Assembly (NCBI GenBank): GCA_045578725.1
Contig: JAZNKS010000022.1
Coordinates: 6,047-70,046, forward strand
Direction of reading: 5' to 3'
Length of the DNA: 64,000 nucleotides
DNA from: Flemingiibacterium sp045578725
GTDB taxonomy: Bacteria; Bacillota; Clostridia; Oscillospirales; CAG-272
In this document: positions 34,077 through 44,100 of the stretch, piece after piece
How positions within the stretch are numbered: position 1 is the first letter of the stretch
Layout of the letters: each line of letters opens with the position of its first letter
Notes under the pieces: generated by a model
Databases searched by the model: none
What the model saw: only the letters and a program-made list of their open reading frames with translations
What the model was told of the DNA's origin: nothing
Position numbers and translations under genes: made by a program

Positions 34077-35258
34077 TTAGTCAAAGTAGGGCATCGGATC
34101 GACGGCCGTGCTGTTGACGTAGATGTTGAGATTGAGATGGGCACCGGTGGTATAGCCGGACGAGCCGACCCGGGCGATGACCTGCCCGCGCTTTACCTTA
34201 TCGCCGACCTTCACGCTCCAGCGCGAGAGGTGAGAATAGAAGGAGGCCACACCGCCGCCGTGGCTGATTGTGACATAATAGCCGTCGGCGTAATTGGAGG
34301 ACACCTCGATAACGGTGCCGTCATTGACGGCATAGATCGGCGTGCCGTAGGCGGCCGGGATGTCGATGCCGTTGTGATGCTGATATTTGCCGGTGACCGG
34401 ATGGATCCGGGGGCCGAAGCCGCAGGATACCTTGGTATACGGATCGGGAAGCGGCCAGAGGAATTCGCCGCCCACGTATTTCTGCCCCGTCTTTTGGGAC
34501 AGCTCGGCCAGCATCTCCTCGCGCTCCTTATTGACCTGCGTTTCCAGCTCCTCCAGCTTCTCGTACCGCTTTTCGGCGGAGGCAAGATCGGCATCGGCGC
34601 TTTTCAGAAGAGCATTGGCCTCATCAAGGCTTTCTTCCAGCTCCGCCTCGCGTTTCTTCAGATCCGCCTCGCGGGCCTTGAGATTCTCTTTGTTTTCCAT
34701 CAGGCTCGCCCGCTTGTCGCTGACCGCCTTCACGGTGTCGGTATATTCCTTCATCAGCCGGGTATCGTAATCCAGCATACAGGCAAAGCGGTCGAGGCTG
34801 GTAAAGAAATCGGTCATGCCGTCGCTTTCAAACAGCATCTCCAGAAAATCGAGATTGCCGTCCTCGCGGTTCAGCCGGATCCGCTCCCGGACGATTTGAT
34901 ACAGGTTGTCCACCCGCTCCTGTCCGGCGGTGATCTCCTTATCCTTCTCGCCGATCTGCAGATTCAGACCGGTGATCAGCTGCTCCAGCGCATCCAGCTC
35001 GCCGGACAGCTCATAAATCTGCTTATCGATTGCTTTTTTGGTTGCCAGCGCATCGGCGCGGCCGGATTTGGCTTCGGCCAGCTCCTTCTGGGCCTTGGCG
35101 CGGTTGGCCGTGGCCTGCTCCAGCCGGGCTTCCAGCTCACCGAGCGCATCCTTCGATGCGGCGGCCGAGGCCGGGGACGGGACAAGCATCGCCGAAACGG
35201 TCATCAGAATCAGCAGCAGGGGCAGAAGCACCCGTACTGCGGTCGTTGTTTTCATCAT
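34077..35258 (-). CDS. M23 murein endopeptidase / EnvC-like activator
   Basis: 393 residues, exported: an N-terminal signal peptide ends near SPASAAA-SKD. Residues about 40-260 form long coiled coils (heptad runs such as EKDKEITAGQERVDNL and LKAREADLKKREAELEE). The C-terminal 275-390 is a LytM/M23 domain with HPVTGKYQHHNGIDIPA (HxxxD), YYVTISHGGGVASFYSH and GYTTGAHLNLNIY. The last motif lacks the usual HLHFE (it reads HLNLN), so one zinc ligand is changed, and the protein may activate amidases rather than cut peptidoglycan. Head of the lepA-hemW operon under a consensus promoter. Confidence 0.85.
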   Translation of the reverse strand: MMKTTTAVRVLLPLLLILMTVSAMLVPSPASAAASKDALGELEARLEQATANRAKAQKELAEAKSGRADALATKKAIDKQIYELSGELDALEQLITGLNLQIGEKDKEITAGQERVDNLYQIVRERIRLNREDGNLDFLEMLFESDGMTDFFTSLDRFACMLDYDTRLMKEYTDTVKAVSDKRASLMENKENLKAREADLKKREAELEESLDEANALLKSADADLASAEKRYEKLEELETQVNKEREEMLAELSQKTGQKYVGGEFLWPLPDPYTKVSCGFGPRIHPVTGKYQHHNGIDIPAAYGTPIYAVNDGTVIEVSSNYADGYYVTISHGGGVASFYSHLSRWSVKVGDKVKRGQVIARVGSSGYTTGAHLNLNIYVNSTAVDPMPYFD

Positions 35259-35290
35259 ACATCCTCATATTTACAGAATTATACCATTAT

Positions 35291-35319
35291 ATTATACCGC
35301 ATTTTCGGGCGATTGTCAA
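35291..35319 (-). promoter_or_regulatory. Promoter of the M23-lepA-hemW operon
   Basis: Minus strand TTGACA (35314-35319), 17-bp spacer, TATAAT (35291-35296); a further TATAAT lies about 8 bp downstream. Consensus vegetative promoter. Confidence 0.85.
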
Positions 35320-35353
35320 CATGAAGAAGGGATTCCGTCATGCTTTTTTCGGT

Positions 35354-36271
35354 TTACGGATTCTTTTTTCCCCGAAAGAACTCTCTGGGGGACATTCCGA
35401 TCTGCTTTTTGAAGGCGCGCGAGAAATAACAGTAATCGCCGAAGCCGACCGCTGACGCAATTTCGCCGATTGTCATCGGGCTGTCCCGGTAAAGCTGGGT
35501 TGCCATCGTAATGCGGTATTCGCACAGCGCCACAGAAAAGCTCATTCCGAAATTGGCGCGGAAGAGATGGCAGAAATGGGTAACATCATAGCGAAGCTCC
35601 CTGCAGACCTCGGATGTGGACAGCGGCCGGCTGTAATTTTTCCGGATATAATCAATCATCCGATGCGTGAACTCCGCGCTCCGGCCAGCATTCTTCCGCC
35701 CGGGCCGATTCCGGTCGGATACCGCAGAACCTTGCCGGGCCGACTGACCGTCCAGCAGAAGACCGAGAAGCTCATACACGCCGGCAAGCATTCCGCTCTG
35801 CCCCGCCACCGTCTCGCGGCGGTGATAGCAATCATACAGCCGCTCGACCCCTTCCCGCAAAGCGCCGCTCTCGGCACAGGGCCAGAATTCCGTCAAACGC
35901 CAGTCGCCGCCAAGCAGCTGACGGATCCGATCTCCCAGCTCGCACCGCACACCGGGAAGGAAGAACCGCGGCTCAAACAAAACCACCCGGTATTCCAGCA
36001 CTTCCCGTCCCGGGTCGGTATAGCCTTCATGCTCATCATAGGGATTGATAATCACAGCATCACCGGCGCGTGCCTCGTATTTCCGGTCGCCGACAGTAAC
36101 GGACAGGCATCCTTTGAGGATCACCAGCAGCTCAATCGCCTCATGGCTGTGCCGGTTGAAGCATTGCACGCCCTCTCCGACCGGTATACCGTATCCCCGC
36201 TCCGCAAACCGCAGATATCCGGCAAAGCATTCGATCTGACCGGGGTATTTGGTTTTCTCGCTGTTTCGCAC
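35354..36271 (-). CDS. AraC-family regulator
   Basis: 305 residues. N-terminal cupin domain (about 10-130; CFNRHSHEAIELLVILKG and GDAVIINPYDEHEG are the usual barrel motifs), linker rich in Arg and Gly, and C-terminal double HTH (about 205-300; PLSTSEVCRELRYDVTHFCH and MTIGEIASAVGFGDYCYFSR, closing with MSPREFFRG). Start GTG at 36271 is chosen because AAAGGAG is nine bases upstream; earlier in-frame codons lie in the promoter. Divergent from the solute-binding lipoprotein gene at 36443, which is its likely target. Confidence 0.88.
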   Translation of the reverse strand: MRNSEKTKYPGQIECFAGYLRFAERGYGIPVGEGVQCFNRHSHEAIELLVILKGCLSVTVGDRKYEARAGDAVIINPYDEHEGYTDPGREVLEYRVVLFEPRFFLPGVRCELGDRIRQLLGGDWRLTEFWPCAESGALREGVERLYDCYHRRETVAGQSGMLAGVYELLGLLLDGQSARQGSAVSDRNRPGRKNAGRSAEFTHRMIDYIRKNYSRPLSTSEVCRELRYDVTHFCHLFRANFGMSFSVALCEYRITMATQLYRDSPMTIGEIASAVGFGDYCYFSRAFKKQIGMSPREFFRGKKNP

Positions 36272-36293
36272 CCAATCACGCTCCTTTGAAACT

Positions 36294-36322
36294 ATTATAC
36301 CGCAGGAGCGGCCACTTGTCAA
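36294..36322 (-). promoter_or_regulatory. Promoter of the AraC regulator
   Basis: Minus strand TTGACA (36317-36322), 17-bp spacer, TATAAT (36294-36299). The opposite-facing solute-binding gene has TATAAT at 36399-36404 with no recognisable -35, consistent with activation by this regulator. Confidence 0.82.
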
Positions 36323-36442
36323 GTTTTGCTCAGAGGATCCGTACAATTGAAGACAAGTTTTCACCAACTGATTTCTATCTTACAGCGCCGGATTCTGGTA
36401 TAATGGAATTGCCCCATAAACCGGATGAAAGGATGATTACCG

Positions 36443-37918
36443 ATGAAATCGCATATTGCACGGCTTCTGCTGGCCGCTCTTCTTCTCACAACAGTATCCT
36501 GCGGGAATGCAGCACCGCAAAACGGCACAGAGCCAACCGATTCTGCTTTGGGCACAGAGCCGGCTGAATCCACGACCAACGATCCCTACCCCTATCCCGA
36601 CCTGGACTGCGGCGGTGAGGAATTCACCGTACTGACCGTCGCGCCGCTCTGGGACATGAATACCGAGCTGGACTTTGAAGCGCAGACCGGAGAAGCGCTG
36701 GACGATGCGATTTACAACCGCAACCGCACGCTGGAGGAAAAGCTCAACTTCACGATGAATGTCATCGAAGCGCCCTCCGATCAGATCTATTCCCTTCAGG
36801 ATCTCATCCGCACGGATGTTGCTTCGGGCGATGCTCTTTACGATGCGGCCTACTGCTGCGGTCATCGGATCGGCTCCCTGCTCACCGAGAACGCGGTGAT
36901 GAATCTCTTCGATATCCCCACCCTGCAGCTGGATCAGCCGTGGTGGAACACGGTTACGCATGAAGCCGCTGTGCTCGGAAAGGATGAAGCCGTTTACTTC
37001 GCCCAGAGCGATCTCAATCTGACCGCCTTTGATCTGACCTGGTGCCTCTATTTCAATGAAGACATGATGGAGGATCTGAATCTTACGCCGCCTTACGACC
37101 TCGTCCGGGACGGCAAGTGGACGCTGGATGCCCTTGGCACCTATACCAAAGCCGCCGCCAATCTGAACGGCGATGACAGCTTCGCATTCCATCCCGACGG
37201 CAAATCCGTCTACGGCTATACAACCTACTACAACGGCGCGCTGGCCATGCTGATCGGCGAGGACATCTCCTTTGTCGAAAAAGATGAAAACGGATTGCCG
37301 TTCTTCCGGCTGGAGAGCGAGCGCTTCTACAAAGCTGTCGAATCAGTCACGGAACTGATGAAGGCGGAGGGCGAATTCTACGCCGGAACCACCGGCAACA
37401 TCGACAAGCCGGAGGGCTACATGGGCTGCTTCTACAACCGCCGGGCGCTTTTCGTCGGCGCGGAGGTCAAGGCCTCCGGCGTGCTCCGCAATTTCGACGA
37501 CACCTTCGGCATTGTCCCCAATCCCAAGCTGGACGAGAATCAGGAGGAATACCGCTCCTGGACCAACTACCTGTCGATGGTACTTACCGTACCGGTCACC
37601 TCAAAGAATCCGGAGCGGACAGGCGCCATCCTCGATGCCCTTTCCTATCTCAGCTATCGGGATGTTCTGCCGGTCTATTATGACAACACCATCGCTACCA
37701 AGGGCCTGCGCAATGAGGATTCCGTTGAAATGCTGGATATCATCCGCGATTCCCTCTTCTTTGATCCCAGCCTCGCCTACGGATGGACAACGGAGCTGGC
37801 CGAAGCGATCCGCGATCAGATCTTTGCCGGAAATGCGGATGCGGCCTCGCTTATTGCGGGCTGGACCGACACCGTCAAAACCCAGATGAAGGATATGCTC
37901 AAGCAAATTCTTCCCTGA
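36443..37918 (+). CDS. Extracellular solute-binding lipoprotein (orphan)
   Basis: 491 residues. Lipoprotein signal peptide with cleavage before Cys in LLTTVSCGNA, then a low-complexity Thr/Glu/Pro linker and a two-lobed binding protein fold. The segments QLDQPWWNTVTHEA and LVRDGKWTLDALGTY recur in the proteins encoded at 48815 and 51833, so the three are paralogues. They would bind oligosaccharides at the cell surface for an ABC importer; no permease or ATPase gene is adjacent. Downstream of a divergent AraC gene and ended by a strong terminator. AAAGGATG precedes the ATG. Confidence 0.85.
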   Translation: MKSHIARLLLAALLLTTVSCGNAAPQNGTEPTDSALGTEPAESTTNDPYPYPDLDCGGEEFTVLTVAPLWDMNTELDFEAQTGEALDDAIYNRNRTLEEKLNFTMNVIEAPSDQIYSLQDLIRTDVASGDALYDAAYCCGHRIGSLLTENAVMNLFDIPTLQLDQPWWNTVTHEAAVLGKDEAVYFAQSDLNLTAFDLTWCLYFNEDMMEDLNLTPPYDLVRDGKWTLDALGTYTKAAANLNGDDSFAFHPDGKSVYGYTTYYNGALAMLIGEDISFVEKDENGLPFFRLESERFYKAVESVTELMKAEGEFYAGTTGNIDKPEGYMGCFYNRRALFVGAEVKASGVLRNFDDTFGIVPNPKLDENQEEYRSWTNYLSMVLTVPVTSKNPERTGAILDALSYLSYRDVLPVYYDNTIATKGLRNEDSVEMLDIIRDSLFFDPSLAYGWTTELAEAIRDQIFAGNADAASLIAGWTDTVKTQMKDMLKQILP

Positions 37919-37933
37919 AATCCGTCTCACACA

Positions 37934-37965
37934 AAAAAACGGAATCCTTTCGGATTCCGTTTTTT
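37934..37965. terminator. Bidirectional terminator
   Basis: Perfect stem AAAAAACGGAATCC / GGATTCCGTTTTTT with loop TTTC. It serves the solute-binding gene on the left and the convergent beta-helix gene ending at 37976. Confidence 0.92.
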
Positions 37966-37975
37966 AATGGATGGA

Positions 37976-39880
37976 TTATTCCTCAACCTTGAAGCCGAGC
38001 GCGGCGGCGGGGGAGCCGGCACGCAGACGGAAGTCGCGGTTCTTGGCATCGACGAACATCGGATCGGCGATGATGACGCCGGCGAACAGGCCGCCCTCCT
38101 GCATCTGGGCAGGCGTGCGCTTGTTCTCCTCGGGGAAGCTGTATTCCCGCTTGTAGACATCGAAATTCATCGGGCCGGAGATCGGCTCACCGCTGTAGTT
38201 CCAGACGAGGTTCATGCAGTCGGTGATATGCAGGCCCTCGGGGGTCTTGGCATAGATCGGCGTGCCGTCGGATACGAGGATGTTGCGCTCCAGGATGACA
38301 CCCAGATGCTCCTCCTTGCGGGATACGATGAACGCGCCGCCCTCGCCGAAGGCGAAGATGTTGTTGCGGAGGAGATTGTTGGCACCGTAATGCTGATGGA
38401 AGGGCTGAGCGGTTACATCGTAAGCAATGTTGCCCTCGACGAGGATATCCGACGAGCCCTCGTCCAGATACACGCCCCATCCGCCGTAGCTGTCCATCTC
38501 GATGTTGTGGATCCGGTTGCCGCGGATGACACTTCCCTCCTGATGACCGAGGGTGTAGATGCCGCCCATATCCGAAAGCAGGGTCTTGCCGATGTTCCAG
38601 ATGTGGTTGTATTCCATGCGGATATGATGGGTTGCGTGTGCGGCATAGCCCCAGGTCCAGCCGACCGAGATGCCGGTGTAATAGCCGTCGTGAATCTCGT
38701 TGCAGGACAGATCGCAGTCATAGGCATAGCGAAGCAGGATGCCGCAGGCGTTGAAATAAACGCGGCCGTAGTCGCCGATGTGGCAGTTGGTGACCTTGAT
38801 GCCGTGGATGATATCCTCGGGGCACTTGGGCACGGAGTTTGCACCGACGGTGGAATGCCATTCCTCGGCCTTCAGATTACGGCCGGCGATATGAACCGCG
38901 TTGCCGCCGATACCGATCATGCGGCAGTGATCGATCGTGATATCGTGACTTCCCTTGTCGATGCCGATACCGGAGAGGCCGACATCAATCAGCGCGCAGG
39001 AATCGAAGGTGACCGCCTCACAGCCGTCCAGCTGAACGGCGCAGGGAACCTCAACAGCCGCCTGCGAGAAGTTGCGGACAAGATCGAGCTTGTCGCGGTC
39101 GGAGCCCTTGAAGGTGATATCCCGGAAGGTGATGTTCTTACAGCCGGTCAGCTTCATGATGAAGGTGGAGGTGGACAGGGCCAGCTTGAAGCCCTCCAGC
39201 GTGTCGCCCTCCTCGGGAACATAGTAGACCTTGTCGCATTCGGGGGTGATGAAATATTCGCCCGGTGCATCCAGCGCCTCGAAGACGTTGTCAAGATACC
39301 ATCTGGTGCCGTCGGTCAGGCTGTTTTCGGAGCGGACAGCCAGAATCGACTTGCGGTCAAAGGTGATCGTGCGGGCCTCGGGATCGTGAGCGGCAACGCG
39401 GAGCTGCTCGTCGGTCCACCAATGGAAGCAGCGGACCTCGGCGACCTCGGGATACTTCAGCGCGGGAATCTCGCCCTCGCCATAGACAATACCGATGTTG
39501 CCGTCGAACATGGGGGTCTTGAACATATCGCCGTCGGTGGCCGCCTTGACGCGGTAAAAGCCGGTCTTTGGCAGGCGGGGGCGGTGAAGCATCCGGCCGT
39601 CGGCCTTGTAAGCCGCATACGGACGGTGTGCGGCGGTGGCAGCGGGAATCTCGGCCGCCCAGACCGTCACGCCGTTGATCTCCTCGGCCTTAAAGCCGGT
39701 GACATCGTTGGTGTAATCGAACATGGCGCCGTTGATGCCCTGCAGGGTCAGCCCTTCGGCCCCCTCCAGCACAACGGTATCCGAGAGCTGCATCCGGCCG
39801 TCAATGATAAGCCGGTCGCCCGGCTTGGCGGCGGCAAGAGCGGCCTTCAAGAGGGCTTCGGAGGTAATAATCGTATCCAT
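37976..39880 (-). CDS. Right-handed beta-helix glycosidase-like protein (GH141-like)
   Basis: 634 residues without signal peptide. After an N-terminal beta-strand region (about 1-230) come parallel beta-helix repeats such as ITFRDITFKGSDRDKL, VTFDSCALIDVGLSG and ITIDHCRMIGIGGNA. The block LLSDMGGIYTLGHQEGS, GGWGVYLDEGSSDILVEGN and QHYGANNLLRNNIFAF is highly conserved in a widespread beta-helix group that contains GH141 enzymes (fucosidase or xylanase activity known). Assignment to GH141 is by this block from memory; the substrate is unknown. GAAAGGATGG precedes the ATG. It stands alone and is convergent with the solute-binding gene. Confidence 0.7.
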   Translation of the reverse strand: MDTIITSEALLKAALAAAKPGDRLIIDGRMQLSDTVVLEGAEGLTLQGINGAMFDYTNDVTGFKAEEINGVTVWAAEIPAATAAHRPYAAYKADGRMLHRPRLPKTGFYRVKAATDGDMFKTPMFDGNIGIVYGEGEIPALKYPEVAEVRCFHWWTDEQLRVAAHDPEARTITFDRKSILAVRSENSLTDGTRWYLDNVFEALDAPGEYFITPECDKVYYVPEEGDTLEGFKLALSTSTFIMKLTGCKNITFRDITFKGSDRDKLDLVRNFSQAAVEVPCAVQLDGCEAVTFDSCALIDVGLSGIGIDKGSHDITIDHCRMIGIGGNAVHIAGRNLKAEEWHSTVGANSVPKCPEDIIHGIKVTNCHIGDYGRVYFNACGILLRYAYDCDLSCNEIHDGYYTGISVGWTWGYAAHATHHIRMEYNHIWNIGKTLLSDMGGIYTLGHQEGSVIRGNRIHNIEMDSYGGWGVYLDEGSSDILVEGNIAYDVTAQPFHQHYGANNLLRNNIFAFGEGGAFIVSRKEEHLGVILERNILVSDGTPIYAKTPEGLHITDCMNLVWNYSGEPISGPMNFDVYKREYSFPEENKRTPAQMQEGGLFAGVIIADPMFVDAKNRDFRLRAGSPAAALGFKVEE

Positions 39881-39889
39881 GAAAGTTCC

Positions 39890-39966
39890 ATCCTTTCATC
39901 ATTCCGTATTGAAACCGCGTCGCGGTTCCTTGGTGAAAGGATAGCATAATTGCCAGTAAAAGTCAA
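39890..39966 (-). promoter_or_regulatory. Promoter and inverted repeat of the beta-helix gene
   Basis: Minus strand TTGACT (39961-39966), 17-bp spacer, TATCCT (39938-39943). The -10 forms part of a 9-bp inverted repeat: TGAAAGGAT at 39934-39942 matches ATCCTTTCA at 39890-39898, the complement of the ribosome-site region. In between lies AACCGCG-T-CGCGGTT (39913-39927). The repeat pairs the -10 with the ribosome site at DNA level, so an operator or looping site is more likely than an RNA switch. Confidence 0.55.
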
Positions 39967-40000
39967 GTGGCCGCCGAGAGTGTTCATGTTTTTTTAACAT

Positions 40001-40729
40001 TTATCCGGCGATCTCCAGCCATGCTCCCAGCGAAGCAAAAAGCATGACCGCGATCCGGGTCCGGTAATCCTTATCACAGAGGAGCGCACACTCCTCGGGA
40101 TTTGACAGAAAGCCGCATTCGATGAGCACAGCCGGCATATCAAGATGCTGCAGGAGCCAGATGGCGGAGGTTGCCTCCTTGATCGGGCGGCGGTGATCGG
40201 GATCGAGAAAAGAGGCCGCATAGCCCTGCACAACAGAGGCGAGGGCTTCGGAGGCTTTATGGTTCGGCGAATACCAGACCTGCAGGCCGCGCGGGCGGGG
40301 ATCGCCGAATTTATTCATATGGATGCTGACAAAAACGGGGTTTGTGCAGGCTTCAGCCGTTTCGGCGCGGCATTTCAGATCCTGCATCTTCCGGTGATCG
40401 CGCACGGAATCGTCAACGAGCATCGAATCGTCCGCTCTTGTCCGCACGCATCCGATCCCGGCCAGCTTCATCAGAGCGGCGAGCCGGTCGGATACATCGA
40501 GATTGAGCTCCTTTTCAAGGCATCCGTTCACGCCGACGGCTCCGCTGTCCATGCCGCCGTGACCGGCATCGATCACAAAGGTGACGGACGTCCTCCGTTG
40601 CGTGCTCACGGGCTCGGCCGTCCCGGCCGGCCGGATCAGCGCAAGGCCGCCAAGAATCATGGCGCCAAATAATAACAGCAGGCCCATCCATCCGATCGTG
40701 AGCGCGGCGGGCTTCGGGTTTCGTTCCAT
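40001..40729 (-). CDS. N-acetylmuramoyl-L-alanine amidase (CwlD-like)
   Basis: 242 residues. One N-terminal membrane anchor (about 13-33, IGWMGLLLLFGAMILGGLAL) is followed by an Amidase_3 domain with all zinc ligands and the catalytic Glu: VIDAGHGGMDSG, LEKELNLDV, VFVSIHMNKFG and LIECGFLSNPEE. It cuts the bond between MurNAc and the stem peptide. Size and anchor fit CwlD, the spore-cortex amidase, but no sporulation gene is adjacent. ATG 40729 follows GGAGG; a start at 40744 would precede it. It lies 25 bp after the small membrane-protein gene and is probably cotranscribed with it. Confidence 0.85.
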   Translation of the reverse strand: MERNPKPAALTIGWMGLLLLFGAMILGGLALIRPAGTAEPVSTQRRTSVTFVIDAGHGGMDSGAVGVNGCLEKELNLDVSDRLAALMKLAGIGCVRTRADDSMLVDDSVRDHRKMQDLKCRAETAEACTNPVFVSIHMNKFGDPRPRGLQVWYSPNHKASEALASVVQGYAASFLDPDHRRPIKEATSAIWLLQHLDMPAVLIECGFLSNPEECALLCDKDYRTRIAVMLFASLGAWLEIAG

Positions 40730-40754
40730 ATTTTCCTCCATCACGCGGGATGGA

Positions 40755-41006
40755 TTATTTTATGCGGCGCGATCCCATCTTATGACCGAGCCACAGGCGT
40801 ACCAGGCTCCCGATCAGCGAAAGCAGAACAAAGAGCGCCGCCTGCTGCCACGGACGAAGGCCGAAGCCCATTCCGATCAGCGCGCCGAGGGCAGGCGGCG
40901 ACAGCGGCAGGACAATGAAATTTTCGAACAGCGCCTCGGCAAAGATGCCGCCGAGCAGGATCAGAAGCCATAAAAGGGGCATGGTGCCGATCAGATGGAA
41001 GGTCAT
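40755..41006 (-). CDS. Small hydrophobic membrane protein
   Basis: 83 residues with three probable membrane helices (about 9-30, 33-52 and 55-76; LLWLLILLGGIFAEALF, LPLSPPALGALIGMGFGL, AALFVLLSLIGSLVRLWL) and a basic tail GHKMGSRRIK. Not recognised. ATG at 41006 is preceded by GAGGTG; the long frame extending to 41402 is unsupported upstream of this. A -10 ATTATA on the plus strand at 41037-41042 gives TATAAT leftward. Cotranscribed with the CwlD-like amidase, hence possibly envelope related. Confidence 0.65.
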   Translation of the reverse strand: MTFHLIGTMPLLWLLILLGGIFAEALFENFIVLPLSPPALGALIGMGFGLRPWQQAALFVLLSLIGSLVRLWLGHKMGSRRIK

Positions 41007-41100
41007 GGCATCACCTCGTTTTTTCATTCTGTTAACATTATAGACCGGTCCGCGGCAAATATTCAGATTCGGCGGATATCCGATTTCTTTTACTTTCCTC

Positions 41101-41129
41101 TTGCATTTTTTGCGGGATTTTGCTATAAT
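41101..41129 (+). promoter_or_regulatory. Promoter of the GHL10-amidase gene
   Basis: TTGCAT (41101-41106), 17-bp spacer, TATAAT (41124-41129), 34 bp before the start codon. Confidence 0.78.
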
Positions 41130-41163
41130 GATAGAAGAGAACCAACGCGAAAGGATTACCGAC

Positions 41164-44100
41164 ATGAACGATTCCGATTCCACCCTTGTGCCGGTGAAGC
41201 GCCACGGCCGGCTTCCCCGCCTGACATCCTGGATCGTCCCCCTGTTTTTCGGCCTGCTCGCCGCGCTGCTCCTTTCCGGAGCCGGTGCGCTCACGGTCTT
41301 TTTTCTCCTTCGCTTTACCCCCACCGCTCCTGCGCCCGCATCGGCCGCCCCCGCGATTCTGACAGTCTGTGACCCGGATACTGCGGCCGGCAATCTGCTC
41401 AATCCCGATGCCGAGGTGCGCGGAGTTTACATTGCAACGGTCACCAACATCAATTTCCCCTCAAAGAAGGGGCTTTCTGTGCCGGATCTGAAGGCCGAGC
41501 TTGACGATATCGTGAAAACCTGCAAGGCGGCGGGGCTCAATGCCATCTATTTTCAGGTCCGTCCCTCGGCCGATGCGCTGTACAAATCCGAAATCTTCCC
41601 CGTTTCCGAATATCTGACGGGCAAGCAGGGCTGGACGCTCCCCTCCGATAAGAGCGGCGAATTCGATCCGCTGGCCTATCTGCTCAAAATCGCCCACGAT
41701 GAGAATATCCTCGTCCACGCCTGGGTCAATCCCCTGCGCGTGACGGTCGGATCGGCCTCGGCTCCGAAAACCGATCCTTCGGCTCTTGCCAAGGATCATC
41801 CTGCCCGCCTCCACCCCGAATACACCGTCGCCTATGCGGACGGCCGGCTCTACTTTAATCCCGGTCTTCCCGAGGTACGCGATCTGATCGCCGACGGCCT
41901 TTCGGAGCTGGTGGAAAACTACGATGTGGACGGCGTGATTTTCGACGATTATTTCTATCCCTACCCCACCACCGTCAAGGTAAACGGCAAAAATGTGACA
42001 GCTGAATTTGACGATGCCGAGGCCTACAAATTATACGGCGGGAAGGCTTCCCTTGCCGACTGGCGGCGGGAGAACATCAATCAGATGATGAAGGCCTGCT
42101 ATGAGGCCGTCAAGGCCGCCGATAACGAATGCCTTTTCGGCGCGGCGCCCTTCGGCATCTGGCAGAACGATGACGGCAAAAACGGCGGAAGCGCGACCGG
42201 CGGCATGGAGGCCTACGATGCCATCTACTGCGACCCGATTGCGTGGGCCGAGGGCGGGTATGTCGATTATATCTCCCCGCAGATTTACTGGCGCTTCTCC
42301 ACCGAGGTCGCGCCCTATGATGTGCTGGTGCGCTGGTGGAATGCGGCGCTGGACGGCACCGGCGTGGATCTGATTGTCAGCCACGGCATCTACAACTACG
42401 ATACCTGGGAAAATCCCGAGCTTGAAATCACCCACCAGATCGAATACGCCCGGAGCGAGCTCTGCTACCGCGGCTCGATCCACTACGGCTGGGCGGCGCT
42501 GAAAAAGAATTCCCACGGCCTTCTCGATGAAATCACCGCGGCCTACCAAAAGGAAATCATCTACGCCGATATCGCCCCGAGCGGGCAGGCGCTCTATTTC
42601 AGTCTCCCCTATTCCGGCTCGATCATCGACGGCGAGGGAAGCTTTCTTTTGGGGACCTCCGATCCCGGCTCGCCGCTGTATCTGGACGGTCAGAAGGTAT
42701 CCCGCACCAAGAGCGGCTATTTCTCGGTCTATCTCGATCTGAAAAAGGGCCGCAACGACTTCACCTTCACCCACAAGGGCACCGATTCCTCCTATGTTCT
42801 CCACCGGGGAACCTCCGGCATCACCAGCGGTGCGGCCCAGACGCCCGCCGCCAAAAAATACGAGCAGATGGAAGCCTATGAAATCACCGCCGTCACGCCC
42901 GCGACCGGCTGGGCGGGATCGGGAACAAAGCTCTCCGTCAGCGTAACGGCCCCCTCCGGCTCCACCGTCACAGCCGAGCTGGACGGCCGGAAAATCACCC
43001 TCCAGCCGACCATCCGTCCGCCCGCACAGGGAACCTATATGAAGGAAGTCTACACCGGCACCCTTCCCCTTCCCGCCGCGGAAGCCGGAAAAATCAAGAC
43101 TCTCGGCCCTGTCGTATTCCGTGCAAAGCGCGGCAGTCTTTCGGCTGAAGCCGAGAGCGGCGAGATCCGCCTGCTCGGAAGCGGTGCCGTCATTCCGATC
43201 GAGGTGAAGGGCGACGATACCGAGCTGAAAATCCAGCCGACCAGCTGGTATTACGATGATTACACGCCCCAATCCGCGGGAATGCGGGACAATGCCGTTT
43301 CCCTCTCGGGCGGAATGTACAAGCTCCGCTGCGGCGGCTATATCGCCGAGGATGCGGTGCGGGAGCTGGAAGCGCCGATCGGCACGGCCACACTCTCGGG
43401 GGCCGGAATCTCCGTCACGGACGAAGCGACCTTCATCCGGATCGGCACCGACATCCCCGTCCCCTTCAACGGCTATATTGAAAACGGTGAATTTATCATC
43501 ACCCTCTACAATCTTGATGTCGCCTCCGCACCCGGAATCGATTATGTGAAGAATCCCATGTTCACGGCCGTCCGGGGCGAGAAAAGCACCAAGGCCGGTG
43601 CCTACAAGTATTTCTTCAAGCTGACCGCGATTGAGAATTTCTACGGCTTCCGCCATTATTATGAGGACGGCGCGATTGTGATCCGACTTGACAATCCGAC
43701 CGCCCTGCCCGATTCCGACACGCCGCTTGAAGGAAAAACCATCATCCTCGATGCCGGTCACGGCGGCAAAAATCCCGGTGCTCTCGGCCCGCTCGGAGCG
43801 CTGGAGGGCGCGCGGAACGAATCGGATCTGAATCTTGAAATCACGCTGGCCGCCGCCGAAAAACTTACGGCACTCGGAGCCAGGGTAATTCTCACCCGCG
43901 ATGCCCAATGCGAAATCGACGTCCCGATCGCCGATCGGATGCAGACCCTGATCGATGTCGATCCCGATCTGTGCATCTCGATCCACCAGAATTCGATGCC
44001 CTACACCGCCGATGTCACCCGGATCCGGGGACTGGTCGGTCTGTATTTTGCCGATTCCGGCTATATGCTGACCGATGTTCTCGGCGATACGATGGCGGCG

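Noticed and set aside
40755..41402. 215-residue version of the small membrane protein
   Set aside because: The upstream part is basic, lies in the spacer and overlaps the divergent gene; the ATG at 41006 has the ribosome site.
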